Below, piece after piece: positions 13,672 through 26,319 of a DNA stretch of 64,000 nt. The stretch is from Nymphaea colorata (lineage: Eukaryota > Streptophyta > Magnoliopsida > Nymphaeales > Nymphaeaceae). Under the pieces are notes generated by a model that searched no databases, was not told where the DNA came from, and was given only the letters and a program-made list of their open reading frames with translations. Position numbers and translations under genes: made by a program. The DNA is taken from NCBI RefSeq assembly GCF_008831285.2, contig NC_045144.1, positions 17,189,716 through 17,253,715 of the forward strand. Direction: 5' to 3'. Numbering within the stretch: position 1 is the first letter of the stretch; the number at the start of each line of letters is the position of its first letter.

Positions 13672-16600
13672 ATGGGAAGGAAGAGTGAGGCCTGGGTTGT
13701 TAAATGCAGTAAGTCTGCCCCCGGAGGTCGCGCCGGTCCCCACTGAGCCCTCACCGTACTCCCCTTCTTCCTTTTTTTTTTTTTTTAACAGGACTATTAA
13801 AAAAGAAAGGAAGCTCTGGTTGATTTTCTTCCCCACCTTCTCTCGACCTCTCACCAACTTGGGTTGCTCCTCCCACTCTCCACTTGCCCCTTTCGTTTCT
13901 CCTTTTTCCTTCTATTATTTATCTCTTGGCAGGAGTCGTCTACTAGTAAAATTCTTTTCCCCATTCGCTTGCCGCAGCACACCTTTCCTGTGAATCCTGT
14001 CGCATACGAACAAGAAGCATAATAAACATTTCTTTGCATGAATTTCAATTTAAGCTAAGTTATATATATATATATATAGGTAAAGCATGTTCTTGAATAA
14101 GTTTGCCACTTAAAAGGAACAATGGGATTTCAGTCTTAAAACCATGGCAGTCCGGATCCCTTATCTTTTACTTTTGAAAATCAAGCCCGTTGCCTAAAAT
14201 CATGGTTGTTATTCATTAGAAAGAAAACATAGTCGTAATTAGCGTCGGAATTTGTGTTGGCAGCAAATTCGGTGGTGAGAAAGGTTCGGCTGCTGATCAT
14301 CTGGGCGAAGGGTGTGTTGTTTTGACCACATGGTAAAGCGGAGGACGTTAAATAGTTGGATTGCAGGAGGGCGTCCCCTACAAGATACCTTGTCTTCTTG
14401 TCTTCTTTATGGCGCTTGTTTCTTTTGTAGGTATCTCTGATCAACCAGTATCAAATAAGTAAAAAAAGTTGAGAGGAGAAAAATATGTGCCTTTTAGATC
14501 TTAGATCCAACAACAGGAGCACGTGCAAAGCTACCAAAGTTGATGATCTTCATTTGGTGCATAACTCAGGATTTCTTGATTTTGCTTTGCTCACAAATTG
14601 ACTACTCAGTGCAACTTCGCGAGCACATCATTATAGGAGTTAAAAAAGGTATAGCCCCCAAAGAAACAGCGAAGAACATCGAATTTCATGAAAAGTTTAG
14701 AGAACAAATCAAACTCTCATTAAAGATGTCAAAGGAGCCTTTTTTATTTGTAGAAACTGAACATTCACCCGAGAGATGTTGCCTTTATTTAATTGGTCGT
14801 TTCAAAGTTTCACCTCAAATCACCGACAAGTACACCTTGAAATGCAATAATTTGTCAGTACAATTAATCAAATACCAGCTAATGCCAATGCCGTGTGTGG
14901 ATCTTAACGTGATCGTCACCGATGAGTAATATAGGCTCGAGACCTTCAGAAATTGAGAAGAAGCATAGTCAGCACAGTGTATGGTCAGTGGTGGCAGGTT
15001 AAAGACTGAGAAGGGAAGTCTGGTAGCTTTGTTATAAGAAGCAAGAAAACTTGAACAATGCTGAAAGGAGAAAACCAGAAAAGGAAAAGAGCGATAGTGG
15101 TTTTTCATAATTTGTGGCAAATGTGTCTTCCCTTTCACACCACCTGCAAGTTGTGACACCGGAAAAAATCATCTGGCGCCCGCCTTTAAGGTATAGATCT
15201 AGACCCATTTTCCTTTATTTGCCGATTATTGCCCAAGGCCGGGGACGTGGATTTTCGTGAATTTATTATTGCTTTCAGACGATGACAAATTCAACGATGC
15301 GTCTTTCAGAATCTCTCAAAGGTGTGCCCTAATTCCGCAAGGGGTTCTTCGTCCCTTTCGTTTCGCTAGTTGTGCCTGTAAAGAAACAGTGAGCTTGCTG
15401 TCTACGCGTGAGATGGGGCCACCTGGCCGAGAAGATGGCGTGCGTGCTTACGCAATGGGCTTTAATGGCTTCCCTCCCAAGTCCCACCGTTGCCATAGAA
15501 CCGAAACACACTGCCTCACCCGCAAGGAATTTAGTTCCACGGCCAATCTCCCAAAAAATTACTTGTAAAAAAAGTTAGTGAACGCCAAAGTTTGGTAATG
15601 AATTTAGGTTTTGATTCCTTATCACCACCACTTCTGTTTGACTTTAAGATGAACCGCAATTCCCTTGCATGCTTAATGAAGTTCATTTGAAGTGTAGCCT
15701 ACATTGTGATGAATGTTAAGCTGATAGTTGGAATAAGGATTGGGGATGAAGAAACAAATCCAATCCTTTTTTTATGTTTTCCTTACACTGAAGATCACAT
15801 GGACTTGATGATATCTTCGTAGTGCCCTTCTAGCTGCTGCTAGCGATTCAGAAACCTCCTGCGATTCCGCTCCAAGAAATGAGTTGAGACATGAGGCCGT
15901 CTCAGGTGGGCGCGCGGCGGCGCGAGTGGCGTTCTTTTGTGTTGTGCGGGCCGTCACGTTCAAAAAGAAAACGAGGAAGCTAGCTGAGGGTGACCGGCAA
16001 TATTGAAAAGCGAAAACCTGCATGGGGTGAGAAGGACAGAAAGATAGCCATCTGATGACGATGATGCTGATGTGTGCACAGCTTCGCTTACACCGACGGG
16101 CGTCTCCGGCAAATGGTTGCAGCTTCTCCCCACCATCGCTCCATATTACTCATATTAATTTCATAATTTTGACTTTTTTTTTTTTTTTGGTAAACGGAGA
16201 AAGAAACCTAACACCTTGACAAGAGGGGGAAAAGAAAAAAGTTTAATAACTCTGTTGGAAATTGTGGGCTTGTATATGGCATTGACAAGAGGACCTGAAG
16301 TTGAGTGCATTCTTATCCAATAACAAATGAATCAAATAAATAAATGAGGCCAGTGGCGCTTTTTTTCATTGTCTATGCAATAGACGGGCCGCAAAGCAAA
16401 CAAAGACAATAATAAAAAATAGTACAACAAATCAAGGAAGAACTTTAAGAAGCGGTAGCAGAGGCCGCTGATGGAGGTAAAGCCAACGTATAAAGGAGAA
16501 TGAGCGAAGATTAATTGAAAAGATGATCGCATCTACTACTTTCTAGTTTCAACCCTCGTAAGAATTCTGTGCAGTTCCCCTGTTGTAGATTAGTTGATAA

Positions 16601-18093
16601 TACTCACCTTCACATTCCTCTGTTTTCGTTGGTGAAGAAAACGACCGAGCGTGCTCTAACCGTAACTTCTGTTGGGGAGGACACCCGCCAAAATCTGATT
16701 GAGCGTAAGCCAATCAAGGTAATCTACAACTAAGTCATTCGATAAAAAAAAAAAAAACAAGTACTAAGTCCAATAATTTACTGCGTTCTCCTGCGGGTTG
16801 CCGATTGATTACAGTAAAAGAGACAAAAAGTACGTCAAACTCCATTGTGTGGCTTCTCCATGTCCCGAAGAGGGTGATGCTCTCTTGTCTTCCATAAAAT
16901 ACAAGTTCAGGCAACAACAGAGCTATCAGCTAAGCCGATATGCGCCCACAGATTTCAGAATCAGACATGGCTGCAACAGTATGTGAAGAAAATTAAGAGG
17001 CTTCTTAAATGAGGTGCAGTGCATCATAGGCGGGCGCCGCGCCCTTCATCTTCATCGTCTGATTCGACCATCAAGCGGTGGGTGGCGGGTCCATCTCAAG
17101 CGACGCCACACTCTCCCTCTACAACGTAACAAATCCTCTCTCTCTCTCTCTCTCTCAGTCCAAGAAAAAGATGAGATGGGGCCAGTTAGAGACGCCAAAT
17201 TGACCTCCTCCTCTCCAAAAATAAACCCTGCAGCTACTAGAGACAGAGACGCCATGCCCATCCATGACATGCACAGCCGACCGCATGAACAACCTAATTC
17301 CTTTAATTTTTTCCTACCTTGCGTTCGCAGTCATCGGATCGGTCGGCCTTGCACAACAACAAAAAAAAGCGAAGAACGGCCGCTGATTGGACAGATGAGC
17401 TCAATTATTTGTTGCAAGATGCACGTCTTATAAACAATATTGCTGTAATTGTTTAATGTGGTGCATGCATGTCTCATAAGCTGCTCGTGGAATCCGCGGG
17501 CCTTGCTGCAGATGGCAGCGCCCCGGACAATATTCACGTGCTGACCCAAAGTGTACTGACCCGATTTTTGCTGGGGCCAATTAAATTAAATTAATCTCTC
17601 AGAATTTGACGCATCTTTTTTGCTTTTATTTGCAGATGAAAATTAATAAAACCCAAAGTGTACTGACCCGATCACTCAGGTCAGGTGAGGACAGCCTGTT
17701 GCACATGGAAGCCATGCTTTTAGTTATTTCGGTAGGTGAAGGGATCAAGATTTCGCTTTTATTCGTGTTTTGCTTCCTTCGCCATCTTGTTCATTCGTCC
17801 GGTATAAATCTAATAACGTTATTCTTGGATAAGGACCCAAATGAAAATTTTGAATAAGCTTAGGAAAGTATATATATATATATGAGGAAGCTGTACACAA
17901 TTTGGATATCAGGAAAATGTGGGGACATTCTCCGACGGCCAATCCGCAACGCAATTGAGTATATATATAGATGCAAATGTAATTCGTCACGCATAGAGTA
18001 TTGTTTGCCTGAACTTATCCCAGCTTATGCAGTGCAGTCTAAGAGGAAACTTCAAGTTGAAGATGACTATGTCTCCAGGAATGTGCCCTACTT

Positions 18094-18147
18094 CTCTCTC
18101 TCTCTCTCTCTCTCTATAGATATATATACATATATATATATATATAT
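18094..18147. repeat. Compound (CT)n-(TA)n microsatellite
   Basis: About 22 bases of CT repeat run directly into about 32 bases of interrupted TA repeat. Intergenic; no gene assigned. Confidence 0.95.
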
Positions 18148-18499
18148 GATTTGGGAAAAAAGTTATTCCTCTCAATTGCAACAATCACACTTCTCCTTTG
18201 ATTCGGAAAATTAAAATCCTAATGTTAAGATAAAAGCATAAGTTTACAGGCATCTATCGTTCTCTCTAATATATCTATAAAGTATACAATTTTAGGTTTC
18301 CAATTTTACAAATAAGAATCATCCCACCCAACCCCACCACCCCCCCGCGTCGAGGGTGAAACGAAGCGTATAGCAAGTCAAAGCATACGTTAATTAAATG
18401 ATCCCATAAAAACATACAAAAATCCCCGTAGCTGACATTGGTTTTCCTTATTGTTTTTTCAATCCATATTTCAGATCACAATATATAGTTTTTAGACTG

Positions 18500-18680
18500 G
18501 AAAACATGTACTACTGGTGATAAAAAAAAATACGTGTATTAAAATGTAAAATTAAGCTACATTAAACATGTACTAGTGACAAAAAAAATGTGTTAAAATG
18601 TAGGATTAAGCTACATTAAAGATGTACTGGTGAGAAAAAACGTGTAGTAAAAGGTAGAATTAAGTTGCATTCATGTAGGC
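18500..18680. repeat. Degenerate tandem repeat, three copies of about 58-61 bp
   Basis: Three successive units begin with variants of ATGTACT(A)GTGA (about 18505, 18566 and 18622), continue through an A-run and a GTGT(A)TTAAAATGTA-like segment, and end in TTAAGCTACATT or TTAAGTTGCATT. Copies have diverged by substitutions and small indels, indicating an old array. No coding potential. Confidence 0.75.
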
Positions 18681-19645
18681 ATACTTCGACATTGTTTGGA
18701 GAGCATGTACTGTGCGTATATTCGTGAAAGGCTAGAGAAATTCAATTTGCACTAGTGATAGTTATGCCTTTGAAATCTTGAACCGTATAGTGATGAGATC
18801 CGAATGTGGCAGCACGGCACATGGGCGTAGAAATAACGTAACCAACAAAGCACGAAATGCAAGATAGTTTGATGTGCTAATTAGAGAAATGTATTGTATG
18901 ATACAGCTCCTTAGCCTTAAAAGGGCAAGTTTGATGGTAATGGGGCCTTTTGGTCCGTTTCATAGAAGGAAATCATCCAAGCATGCATGCATATCATGAC
19001 TGATACTAATGCATGGTTGACTGAAGCTTGGGAATGATGTGTTGTGACAGGGTCCGGCAATCGTTACACACACATTTAAAATCCTTGGCAAATAATCCAA
19101 TGAGTGCATGTTAGTTAGTACTCAACGATGAATCCAGGTTTTGCTGAAGGCTTGGAGAAGCAATAAACTTGTTGAAAATTTAAGCCGATGACACCTGGGC
19201 TTGGGCGCATACAAGTGACGCCATCGATGCATTTAAAATTTAGAGCGTAGTTGAGACCAAGTTGGGACGAGGGGGTGGGACTTGGGACCTGGCAGATTCA
19301 GAACTCAATAATATTGAAGGGGAAACATGACGAAATTGATAAAAGTGGGAAAGAAAAGCCATTGCCCCATGGGATCCCATGAACTCGGGAGGGGTTTGAG
19401 GTTCGCCGCGCAGAGCCAGGCTAAGCTAAAGCCCGTTCGGTCCCTCTCGACGTTCGAAACAGGGTTAAGGCCCTTGAACAAATCTTAGCCATCGAGGGTT
19501 GGGTGGCGCGAACATTTGTCAAAAGTGCGCCCTCCAAAGGCGCTAAGTCCTAGCCGCAACAACGTAAAAGGAAGCGCTCCGGCTTCCCGGCTACTTGGAG
19601 ACCTCGTTTTCATCTTCAGGGGCGACATTGAGAGAGCAGAGAGGC

Positions 19646-22600
19646 ATGCCGCGGTTCGATCCATGGAACGTGTTCTTGAAGAGAGAGTGGAACCGGAATT
19701 GGCCGTTCCTCGTCGGCTTCGCCATCACCGGAGCCCTCGTCACCAAGCTCACCGCCAGCCTCACCGGTCTGCTTTATCAATTTCTCCCCTCTCCCTATTT
19801 GTTTCCTTACAACGACTCTCGCGTCGCCATTTTCATTCTGATCCCTGCTCTCGTTTTTGCAGAGGAGGATGCGAAGAATTCCCCCTTCGTGCAAAGGCAC
19901 AGGAGGTTTGTGTTCATCCTAACTGTCTAGGTTTTCCTGTCCTTAAAATGGATTTCTAGGCTTTCTTTCTTACCCAGGCCTTAATCTGCATCTTGTACTC
20001 TGCCCCGAAATCGATGCAGTTGGCATTTGCAGTATATCGGTTTACGTTTGTTTGGTTTTCCAACAAATTTAATTTCGTTGGGTTCTTTTGAATCTTCAAT
20101 AAAGGATCACGAGTAGGTTGATATGGAATTGGTAAATTTTTGCGTATTCAGGAAATGACACAAAATTTCATCGTCTTTGAAGTCACGTAAAGTCTGGGAC
20201 CGCTAAAGGCTCTACTAGAGGGGTGCGAGGGACTTTAACAAAACGGCTCTACGGTACATGGCTATATGCCGCAAGGCTAGACACACGTTGTGCACAGTAA
20301 GGTGGCAATTTTGGGAAGTGGATGACTGGCTCCAGAAGTTCCGGAAAGATGAAGGATGATGGGATGTCGCAGTCTCAATTGGCCTTTTGCGGCCTGACGG
20401 ACGGCCGTGTTGAGCGGCTGCCATGGCTGAGCTGTTGTATAGCCAGTGAACTTGGTCAGCTTCGGTCTTGCATCTTGTTAGGCGTTTGAAATAGTTGGTG
20501 TTCAAGTTTAAACTTTCATATGGATAATTTAAGTAAGACGAGGGTTTCATTGATTTGAGAAATGGATTTAAAGTTAAGAAACGATGGTTTCTGAAGGCAC
20601 TTTTGATGTGTTTCTCTTGAATGTGTACCATTAGGATATTCATGAAAATCTGCATGGATTTAGAAATAACTCCCCTGGTGGACACATACGCTGTGCTTGC
20701 AACCATGTCTGCTGGCACATCGTTGGTGAAAGAATGTCAAGTGTGAAGAAAAGATTTTGGTTGACGCCTTTTGAGCAAAGCGGGTGTACAGCCTAAAAAG
20801 AGGAGGTAAAGCTACTTTTTTGGCTGGTGGCTTCTTCGAGTATTAGTTGTTGGTGGAAGGAAGCTTGGTATGGCAGACACGCAAGTGCTTGATATGTGGT
20901 TGGGCTGAGTAAGGAACTCAAAAAGAAAAAACACTGTTATGAAATCTGAATCAGCAACTAAGTTGGAAAGCTACACTGGGTATGGGTAGGACGTTTGTAT
21001 GCTTGAACACTTACTGCACATCGAGTCAGCGATGAGGCACATTGGCGAAATCAACTTGTTGAATGACTATATTGTCAGATTGGTAGGATGCTATTGGATA
21101 CTAGTGAGGTGCTTAGACATGGTGGGATGCTTTAATTGATTGCCTTTCCTGGTAACAGATGACTATGCACTTAGATTATTTGGAATTTTGTTGGATGAAA
21201 GAGAGTGGGATCACTTAAATGATTGAAAGCATATGACTTCCATTAATGTCTTTAGAAGGTGCGAATAGACGGAAGGCTAGCTGCAAGTGAATGGTCTTGC
21301 AACAGAGCGTAGGTGGATTAGAGAGTCATTCCTTGGTTAAGACATGATTTATTGGTGCAAATTAGCAGTTTGTGTCATACCCACACACATATATACAAAT
21401 ACATGCACACACAAAAACACCCTCTCTCTCTATCTCTCTCCTCTATGTTTCTTTGCTACATTTAATAAAGAAAAATATGTTCTGTGATTTTCAACTTCCT
21501 AATCTTGCTCAAACTTTGTTCTGAATAACTTAAAACATGTTCCTCTTCTTTGTTAGCAGTGGATTTTGTATGTGTGTGCGGACAACGAACAAGCCAATGC
21601 ATGTTATAAATGTGTCCTATTTTACATATCTTTTTCTGTTAAGTTCGTTTGACAATCAAAGGTTCTACAATTTAGGTACAAGTTTTCATAATATTCAATG
21701 CCACCAATGAAGTATGTTGTTTGTTTGTGTATGCTTATATTCATTTTTGGACTAAGACAACCAAGCCTACGTACTTCTAGTGTGTTATTTGTCACTTGGT
21801 TGTGATTAACCTCATATTTCTGGTTTGCAAAAGTGAAATCAACATGTTGCTAATGCTAAGTCTTTCATTTTTGGACTTAAAACCCATATAAGATCAAGTG
21901 CAGCATAAGGTTTGGTCTTTGTGAGTAGTTGGCAAAATCAAAGGGTGTAAACTGTAAGTATCTTCAAGGTTCATGACCTACTAGAAGTACAAGTCCTTTT
22001 TGTGTTCACATATTGACTAATTTGGTCGGGTAGAAAACTGTTTGTGCTACTAATTTAGCATTCGTGCCTGCACTTATCTATGCTTTATGATCTGAATAAT
22101 GTTTTTTGCATCAAAAGACCCTTTGTTGTTAAAGGTACTTATAGTTTATTCATGCTACATTTAAAAGCTTAAACTTCATTTATCATTAACCCCTGAAGTT
22201 ACATATACCTGAAGAACCATGGCTTAAAAGTAGCTGTTTTTTTCTGAATTATCATGGTGCATGAAAATTCATCTAGTAATAATAGGAGCAGTTGTCGAAA
22301 TTGGAAGTCAAATGCATCTGTCAAAGCCTTAAGAACACTAGTTGGGAGCAGTTGGTTTTAGTCAATCCAATTCGATCGTCTAAAATAAAATCAATGAGAA
22401 GGTTTAGCGATACAACATTTAGTGTACCAAAGTGATAATGAACATAAAATTTCATTATGAATCATGTAAACCACATAATGCCAAACCATGACAAACTGAA
22501 ACTTGAGTATTTAATATTCCTTAAGAGTTTGTATATACAATATGTGTGTGTGTGTACACAAGCAAAACATGTATACCGAGTTGGAAGAAGAGAGAAACAC

Positions 22601-24410
22601 TGAAAGAGAGTCCAAAAGGATCTAAAGCGGTGGGGGTCCTTCAAGCATGTTTGCAGCTTCATAAGTTTCCAATAGGGACAAAAAATAGCTGTGCAGGCAT
22701 TTTTGGTACTTTATTTTATTTAAGATAACTGTATGAGTTTTATTTATATAAGAAAGGAAAGAAAATAAAGTGGCACCTGTTAACATTAAGGGGCTCTTTG
22801 GATGACAAACTAAATTGTGTTTTGGAGACAGCGTTTGGGTGATGTCAAAACTGGGTTTGTGGAATAGTTTTGCCAAAAGTCACAAAACTCATTTTTCGAA
22901 AATGCTTGATAAACCCATAGAAAATTGGGTTTTGCCCCCTCCTCCAGTTTTTTGTCTTATCACCAAAAAATACAAATCAAGTTTTTAAAACTGCTTAAAA
23001 ACTCATTTTTTCACAAAACTGGTGTTCACAAAATGCCGTTTTTTCTAGGGTGTCATCCAAATGCTGCCTACATCAACTACTAGTTACTGATTGGTCAGCC
23101 TAGTCATCCTACTAGTGTCCACTGCCCAAAGTATGTATAGCTGACATAAAGAGCAGGGACTGGATGTCTGACTAGTGCATAGGTTGATTAGGCGATGTGT
23201 TGGAATGACTAGCCCCTATTTTGATACCAAAAATAGTGTCAACATCAAGAGTTTTTGGCTGTGACTGTGTGATCGAAGGGCATAAATAGACTAGTTATAC
23301 TCTTTTTTGAAAGAACAATAATTTTAGGATGCTAAATAACCAGATTAGTTGCCATTCAACAAGCTTTAAAGTGCCAAAGTGCTTCAGATGATTTGGGAAG
23401 GACTGTTTGTAAAAGATCTGAGATTAAAGTTTGGATTGTTGTAACAATTGCTTAACATAGGCTTACACCAAGCTTTTCCATGGGCTACGACCATAAGACT
23501 ATTTCTTTATGGTGGGAAATTCTGATACAGGGACTTGAACACTAGAGTAGAATATGGAACTAATAGAAAAAGGCCCGAGAAAAGTTCTATGTGTAACTGG
23601 TTTCCAACTAAATCTTCTTTATGTATAAGCTTAAATAAGCTTATGCTTTCTGTATTGACTGCATATGGGTCCTGACGTTTGTCAAGCTTCCAGACTGAAA
23701 TTCAGAGTGAAACTTTGATCTCCTGGTTAATGGTTGATGACCTTAATACCACATCGGTGTCATATTTATATAAAAACGTTGACATGTAAATGTTTATATC
23801 TAGTTGTTGTTTATATAGATAAGTGTCACTTTAAAATGTTTTAATGGTAACTATGTCAGTAAGAGATGGAGGTTTACTTTTGCATCATTGAGCAATTACT
23901 GAATTTTGTCCCTTTTCCTTGATGTCCTGCTGCATTGGCATTATTATTTGTTGGCTTTTATGAGGGATTTCTCTAGGAATCCATTGACCATGACACGATG
24001 ATAGAGGAATTATGTCCGTGTTAAGTTCCAGTGAAAACAGTAGGGTTGAATGAACGATTGGGACAATGACAAGGAGGACTTGTTCCATTAAAGCATGTCC
24101 GCTACATGGGAATTTATCGATAGAAATAGCTAGCACTTACCAACCATACATCTCAATTTGGTAATCACTTGAAATGACACTGTCTAGCGGGGTCCAGGAT
24201 TACCTTAACTGTGGTCGCAAATCCTAATCTTTCACAGCCAGTTTCACTTTCTTTTGTTATTGGCTATCTATATCTGTCTCCACGTTCCATTTCTTATTTT
24301 TCCGGTGCTTCAGTAGTCAATTCAATCTGTCTTCCCTTTTTTTTGTTTCTCTATCAATATGTACGTGTGATACTCGTGCTGGTTTGACATATCGTGCTTC
24401 CTGTAGGTAA
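19646..24410 (+). CDS. Mitochondrial ATP synthase 6 kDa (small) subunit
   Basis: Plant-specific small membrane subunit of mitochondrial F1Fo ATP synthase. Exon 1 (19646-19766) encodes 40 residues starting MPRFDPWNVFLKREW and contains one hydrophobic segment (WPFLVGFAITGALVTKL, about 19-35). Exon 2 (19863-19905) continues EEDAKNSPFVQRHR and ends in AG before a GTTTGT donor. The best third exon starts at 24407 after CTTCCTGTAG: its first base G completes AGG (Arg) and TAA follows at once, giving 55 residues, the usual family size and C-terminus. Intron 2 is then 4.5 kb and the last exon is otherwise 3'UTR. Exons 1 and 2 are secure from the family sequence; exon 3 is inferred from splice consensus and expected protein end. 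The ATG at 19646 is the start because upstream sequence in frame does not resemble the family. Confidence 0.9.
22790..23068. mobile_element. Tourist-like MITE in intron 2 of the ATP synthase gene
   Basis: Inverted ends: left GGGGCTCTTTGGATGACA; the reverse complement of the right end reads GGCAGCATTTGGATGACA. It is flanked by TAA on the left and TAC on the right, a decayed 3-bp TWA-type duplication. The 279-bp interior is AT-rich with repeated AAAACT/AGTTTT motifs and codes for nothing. Size, TTTGG-containing ends and 3-bp target fit PIF/Harbinger-derived MITEs. A related copy lies at 40138-40432. Confidence 0.65.
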
Positions 24411-24747
24411 ACAATTTGGATCTCTGATTTCACCGCCGGAAAAGCCTTGTGGCACATTGGACATGGTTTTCATAAATTGAATTGCAGTCGACATGGTTGT
24501 TTCCCTTTCCGTTCAAACTCTCCATTTTGTTTTCCTCTTGCCCTTGAGGCTGATAAATAAAAGACTGGGAAACAGAGACATGGTTTAGGGTCTCAGCTCT
24601 TGACGTTTTCGCCATTAAAGTGGACAAGGTCTACTATCCTATGTAGGCATTCGATATGAATTCCAGTTTCTGTAGATGGTTTTTGATTTATTCACTACCA
24701 GTTGTTCGCTCCTTGTCGTGTGGGTGTGGGTGTGTGTGTGTTTGTGT

Positions 24748-24785
<38 letters not shown>

Positions 24786-26129
24786 CCTACGCAATTTTCC
24801 TTCTTAGCACACTCTCGAATGTCTTAGGGAAATATGGATTGTTCAATGCTAAAACCACTTGGAAAGGCAGGAGCGGTTGAGCAATGATAGTTGTTGATGA
24901 TGAGGGTTGCTCGTTTATGCGGCTACTGGAGCAACCGGGGTGCTACCGAAGGCGATGCGGGTTTGCTCCTTGGGAGCGTCCTGACGCTGGCGCTCCATTA
25001 GCCCTCTTTCCTCATCAATCTTGCGGATCATTTCGCCGAAGAGTACTTTTCACAGGTTAGGCATGTTTCTATTTTTCTTAATCAAATATATTATCTGAAG
25101 AGGAATGTATGGCTGAATGCCTCAGGAGCATCGGCTACGGTTCTGCCTTGTGAGGGATTGAGCCCATGGGCATGGACTTGTGACTTCCCAGTTCCCGTTG
25201 GACTGCCATAGTCCTCCGACTGCCTCTTTCTCAAGTCATCTCCATCGTCCTAAGACAAAGAAGGCTGTCAAACCGTAGGTCCTTGTTTTTCATCCCAATG
25301 GAAACTCAGTTCAGGTTGCATTTGACCCATGTAGAATTCAAGGAAATATTGGAAATCTCAAGCAGGAATATGGTTATCGGAGATGTTTAGGCCGACCCAA
25401 TTTAGATGGATCTCATCCAGCGGTCCATCTTTTCTCTCTAAACTACCTAATTATCCAGCATGAATTAGAAATATTGTTCTACAGCATCGCTCGTTTCAGG
25501 GGAGTTTATTCCCGTTCAATAAACAGCTACTCGTTTCAGCACAAAACAAAACAAAAACTTTTTCTCTTGAGAAAAAAATTCAGCCTATGAAATACTTTCT
25601 TGAAGTACGTTTGATTCGAGGTAGTCGGAAGAGGTAGAGCCAAGTATCTTGCTCTACTACTTTCTCAGAACAACCGGACAAAGACGTCCTTTTCTGAGTA
25701 ACAAGCACAATTCAATAAATAGCATCAGCGTTCATCGAGTTGTTCTGCCTATCAGTTCTGTAGCTTTTCATTGTTTAGCATGACACGTTGGAGGGCATGC
25801 TGAAACGTATACATTCACATTGGGTTCAGCTTAAGCTGGTGGCCCAATAACTGGTTTGAATTGTGGCAACATGGGAGAGGGAAAGGAATGCACTGCTCGA
25901 ACGGATATGGAATCGGAAACCCCGTCTTAGAGTGGGGCCGAGAGTTTTTTTTTGAACAACCTCGTCCATACATCTCGCGATGGACGGCTGTATACAGGGG
26001 CTGCACATGACGCTGTTACTTTCTGCTTCTGGCAAAGTGGGGAGGGGAGGGGAACCGGAAGGAAGCCCACGCACCGGTACCAGCACGACCGCCGGGTACG
26101 AGCACGACCTCCCAGTTGCTGACTGCGTC
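24411..26129. other. Intergenic: 3' end of the ATP synthase gene and distal CBF5 upstream region
   Basis: The first few hundred bases are the probable 3'UTR of the ATP synthase subunit. A (GA)n microsatellite follows a GT-rich stretch at 24750-24782. No convincing gene is seen; short frames around 25815-26086 on the minus strand are GC-driven and unrecognised. Confidence 0.5.
24750..24782. repeat. (GA)n microsatellite
   Basis: About 16 uninterrupted GA units, preceded by a GTGTGT-rich tract. Either in the 3' region of the ATP synthase gene or just beyond it. Confidence 0.95.
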
Positions 26130-26239
26130 TCTTTCTCGCTCTAAAACCCTAACCCACACTTTCAAAGCGCCGACTCTCCCTCTCCCTCTCTCGCTCTAAA
26201 ACCCTAAACCCTACCATTCAAAGCGCCGCTTCTCCCCTC
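26130..26239 (+). promoter_or_regulatory. Duplicated telo-box promoter module of CBF5
   Basis: Two near-copies of a roughly 55-bp unit (26130-26184 and 26185-26239) each contain CGCTCTAAAACCCTAA followed by TTCAAAGCGCCG. The telo-box core AAACCCTAA is at 26144-26152; the second unit has a double version, AAACCCTAAACCCTA, at 26198-26212. Telo boxes near the transcription start are typical of plant ribosomal-protein and ribosome-biogenesis promoters, which fits the dyskerin gene 100-180 bases downstream. A CT-rich leader with an uninterrupted (CT)n run (26262-26291) lies between module and ATG. Confidence 0.8.
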
Positions 26240-26252
26240 CCCCTCTCTGCCT

Positions 26253-26261
<9 letters not shown>

Positions 26262-26291
<30 letters not shown>
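26262..26291. repeat. (CT)n microsatellite in the CBF5 leader
   Basis: About 15 CT units immediately upstream of the CBF5 start codon, probably in the 5'UTR. Such CT tracts are common in leaders of highly expressed plant genes; a role here is inference. Confidence 0.9.
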
Positions 26292-26293
<2 letters not shown>

Positions 26294-26319
26294 CTGAGAA
26301 GGGCGTCAACGAGCCCACC

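Larger units (their letters stand above)
13672..19645. other. Gene-poor interval between ACS and the ATP synthase gene
   Basis: No recognisable gene. The first few hundred bases hold the ACS promoter and 5'UTR region (CT/T-rich on the plus strand). Short open frames at 14540-14929, 15257-15568 and 17014-17433 have no domain I recognise. Simple repeats include (TA)n near 14059-14078, (CT)n near 17138-17157 and the CT/AT run at 18094-18147. A 22-base phrase containing AAAGTGTACTGACCCGAT occurs twice, near 17547 and 17652. The last 250 bases are GC-richer and should contain the promoter of the plus-strand ATP synthase gene. Confidence 0.55.

Noticed and set aside
20215-20718. 167-codon minus-strand frame inside the ATP synthase intron
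   Set aside because: No recognisable domain, no splice context, and no protein-like conservation I can identify; treated as chance or old repeat.
23746-23780. CCACATCG followed by a TATA-like TTTATATAAA, resembling a plant snRNA promoter
   Set aside because: Only part of the upstream-element consensus is present, spacing is far too short for the USE-TATA distance, and no snRNA sequence follows.
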